Of a stretch of DNA of 64,000 nt, positions 62,880-64,000 are shown piece by piece; the stretch's first letter is position 1, and each line of letters starts with the position of its first letter. Origin of the DNA: Urbifossiella limnaea. GTDB taxonomy: Bacteria > Planctomycetota > Planctomycetia > Gemmatales > Gemmataceae. The notes under the pieces were generated by a model. It saw only the letters and a program-made list of their open reading frames with translations. It ran no database searches and was not told the DNA's origin. Both the position numbers and the translations under genes were made by a program. Location of the stretch: the NCBI RefSeq assembly GCF_007747215.1, contig NZ_CP036273.1:2526322-2590321 (forward strand), read 5' to 3'.

Positions 62880-63377
62880 TCAGGCCGGGGTGCCGAGCGG
62901 ACGGGCCGACCCGCAACAGCCGCCGGACAGCACCGGCAGCGCGGGGTAGGCGGTCGGCTTCGGCGTCGCCGGGTCGAACAGCTCGGCCAGCGTCACCCCG
63001 CGGAGGACGCCGACGAGCCGGTTGTGAACCTCGGCCATCGGGCCGTAGATCGTACACACGTCGGTCAGTGAGCAGGCGTCGGCACCGTCGTGCTGCGACG
63101 GGTTGCAGGCCGTCAGTCGGAACCCGTCCTCGACGGATTCGAGCAGTTCGGCGAGGCTGATCGAGTCCGCCGGCCGGGCCAGGGCGTAGCCGCCCTTCAC
63201 CCCGCGGTGGCTCGTCACAAAGCCTTTCTGGCACAGCTCTTTGAGAATGTTTGCCACGAAGGGACGGCTCAGGTTGAACGTCTCGGCGATGCTGCGGGCG
63301 TTGCCGCCGACGGGCTTGCCGTGCAGGTACGACAGAATCAGGAGGGCGTAGTCCGCTTTGCGGCTCAGGAGCGTCAT
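62880..63377 (-). CDS. iscR: Rrf2-family iron-sulfur regulator IscR
   Basis: A 165-residue winged-helix regulator. LLSRKADYALLILSYLHGKP and NLSRPFVANILKELCQKGFV form the DNA-binding domain, HRGVKGGYALARPADSISLA continues it, and Cys91, Cys102 and Cys108 (CNPSQHDGADACSLTDVC) are the usual cluster ligands, with wider spacing than Escherichia IscR. A Gly-Cys-Cys tail is extra. It should sense the iron-sulfur supply and control the isc operon that it opens. Confidence 0.92.
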   Translation of the reverse strand: MTLLSRKADYALLILSYLHGKPVGGNARSIAETFNLSRPFVANILKELCQKGFVTSHRGVKGGYALARPADSISLAELLESVEDGFRLTACNPSQHDGADACSLTDVCTIYGPMAEVHNRLVGVLRGVTLAELFDPATPKPTAYPALPVLSGGCCGSARPLGTPA

Positions 63378-63427
63378 CGCTCGCCCTACTGGGGTGGGAT
63401 CGGGGAATCAGCAGCACCGCACTCCTA

Positions 63428-63455
63428 TTTGTAGACAGAAGATCGCCCCAGGCAA
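63428..63455 (-). promoter_or_regulatory. putative iscR promoter
   Basis: On the minus strand TTGCCT (63455-63450) and TACAAA (63433-63428) stand 16 bases apart, about 50 bases before the iscR start. The match to the sigma70 consensus is fair. It lies just beyond the terminator-like hairpin of the upstream RNA gene. Confidence 0.4.
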
Positions 63456-63484
63456 GTGCGATTTCACGAAGCGGTTCGCGGGAA

Positions 63485-63783
63485 GCGAAAACGCCAACCG
63501 GCGGTCGTCGGCCGCGCGGGAACGCGGTGCGACGGCCGCCGGCGGCGGGGTGTCGGGTTTCGGCACAGACGCGCCCTCCGGGCCGCACTCGTTAGCCAGG
63601 GGGTTTGCAGGTTCGACCCTGCGGCCAGTCGCCCGGACGACCGGCGCCCCCCGGCACCTCCTGAAGGAGGCGTACCGCGCGGCTCGCGTTGGGACCCACG
63701 GGTCGAGGTGGGGTTGACCGGCCACTCTTGTTGCGCGGTCCGGGCCGCGACGAACTCAGGCTTGAACCCCACCCGACACCTCA
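63485..63783 (-). ncRNA. candidate structured non-coding RNA, family unknown
   Basis: From a near-consensus minus-strand promoter (-35 63818-63813, -10 63795-63790) the transcript should start near 63783. Its first bases (63780-63771) are the exact complement of 63549-63558, giving a 10-bp helix that closes a 212-base domain. Inside are clear hairpins: 63654-63667 (CCTCC-TTCA-GGAGG), 63621-63642 (8 bp, one G-T pair) and 63605-63620 (GCAGG with CCTGC). A terminator-like 12/13-bp stem (63542-63530 with 63510-63498) and a T-rich tract follow. RNase P, tmRNA, SRP and 6S signatures were not recognised. No protein frame in it has a ribosome site. Confidence 0.5.
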
Positions 63784-63789
63784 AGAGCA

Positions 63790-63818
63790 ATCATACGGAA
63801 CGGGTGTTCACTAGTCAA
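63790..63818 (-). promoter_or_regulatory. near-consensus promoter of the candidate RNA
   Basis: Minus-strand TTGACT (63818-63813) and TATGAT (63795-63790) are 17 bases apart, each with five of six consensus bases. This is the best promoter match found in the window. It points toward iscR, across the candidate RNA. Confidence 0.7.
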
Positions 63819-63826
63819 GCCCCGCC

Positions 63827-63846
63827 GGCGGCGTTGCAACGCCGCC
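63827..63846. repeat. 20-bp perfect palindrome
   Basis: 63827-63836 and 63837-63846 are exact reverse complements with no spacer. The half-site GGCGGCGTTG resembles the inner part of the family B hairpin at 36090-36131. It stands between the RNA promoter and the divergent glycosyltransferase gene and could be a protein-binding site. Confidence 0.45.
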
Positions 63847-63893
63847 GCACCCTGGGTACAGTTCCCGCGCACAACCCCACCCACCGGGCGAGC

Positions 63894-64000
63894 ATGGACG
63901 CACCCCTTCGCATCAGCCTCGTCCTCCCGGCGTTCAACGAGGCCGCAGTCATCGGCCGCGCCGTTGCCGAGGCGGAAGCCGCGCTCGCCGGCCGCTTCGC
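63894..64000 (+). CDS. family 2 glycosyltransferase (start only)
   Basis: The first 35 codons of a gene cut by the window end. MDAPLRISLVLPAFNEAAVI carries the GT2 start signature (strand followed by PAFNE), the segment that binds the nucleotide. Divergent from the candidate RNA and iscR. The rest of the gene is needed to place it in a subfamily. Confidence 0.75.
   Translation, partial: MDAPLRISLVLPAFNEAAVIGRAVAEAEAALAGRF

Noticed and set aside
63602-63622. T-arm-like GCAGG-TTCGAC-CCTGC suggesting a tRNA or tmRNA
   Set aside because: The loop has six bases instead of seven and no acceptor, D or anticodon arm fits around it on either strand.
63464-63790. Open frames of 105 and 108 codons across the candidate RNA
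   Set aside because: They start inside or next to the promoter -10, lack ribosome sites and have arginine- and proline-rich composition typical of shadow frames.

Overview
The window is 64 kb of GC-rich chromosome from a planctomycete, most likely a member of the Gemmataceae. The evidence is the set of hallmark families: two DUF1501 proteins, one DUF1549/DUF1553 CxxCH protein, one DUF1800 protein, a secreted WD40/HEAT/TPR repertoire, many short secreted proteins and lipoproteins without clear homologues, a BBP2-type outer-membrane barrel and a cobalamin-dependent ribonucleotide reductase. No transposase, integrase, phage gene, rRNA or CRISPR array is visible, so this reads as core and accessory chromosome rather than an island.

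Layout. 0-9.7 kb: ABM-fold monooxygenase, outer-membrane porin, a leftward set (DUF1549/1553, lipoprotein, DUF1501, WD40), a SRPBCC-epimerase fusion and a glycosyltransferase. 9.8-20 kb: ThiO-like oxidase, membrane-linked GTPase, a histidine kinase/response regulator pair whose regulator ends in an XRE-type DNA-binding domain, a HEAT-repeat protein, NrdJ. 20-25 kb: a gene-free 0.8 kb, UDP-xylose synthase, DUF202, then an arsenic module (aquaglyceroporin, DUF6428, ArsC), an orphan E1-beta dehydrogenase subunit and an EF-hand protein. 25-36 kb: secreted protein + DUF1800 + DUF1501, an isopropylmalate/tartrate-type dehydrogenase, a Tat-exported ThDP enzyme and an SCO protein. 36-49 kb: 6-phosphogluconate dehydrogenase, TPR protein, small exported proteins, a coupled four-gene operon (degenerate class IV aminotransferase, UspA, LarE, small protein), DUF2752, TilS, PurH, M42 peptidase. 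49.8-55.3 kb: a six-gene leftward cluster that looks like a pathway for a surface glycan or acylated sugar. 55-64 kb: HtrA-like protease, an isc iron-sulphur operon (iscR-iscS-iscU-iscA-hscB ... hscA) split by a tRNA-Val and two small genes, a probable unassigned structured RNA, and the start of another glycosyltransferase.

The best leads are the candidate non-coding RNA upstream of iscR (near-consensus promoter, 10-bp closing helix, terminator), the six-gene glycan cluster, a class IV aminotransferase that has lost its PLP lysine, the Tat-exported ThDP enzyme, the tRNA inside the isc operon, and a set of long, nearly perfect inverted repeats between genes. Two of these repeat families occur twice, and in one of them the two arms carry matching changes.
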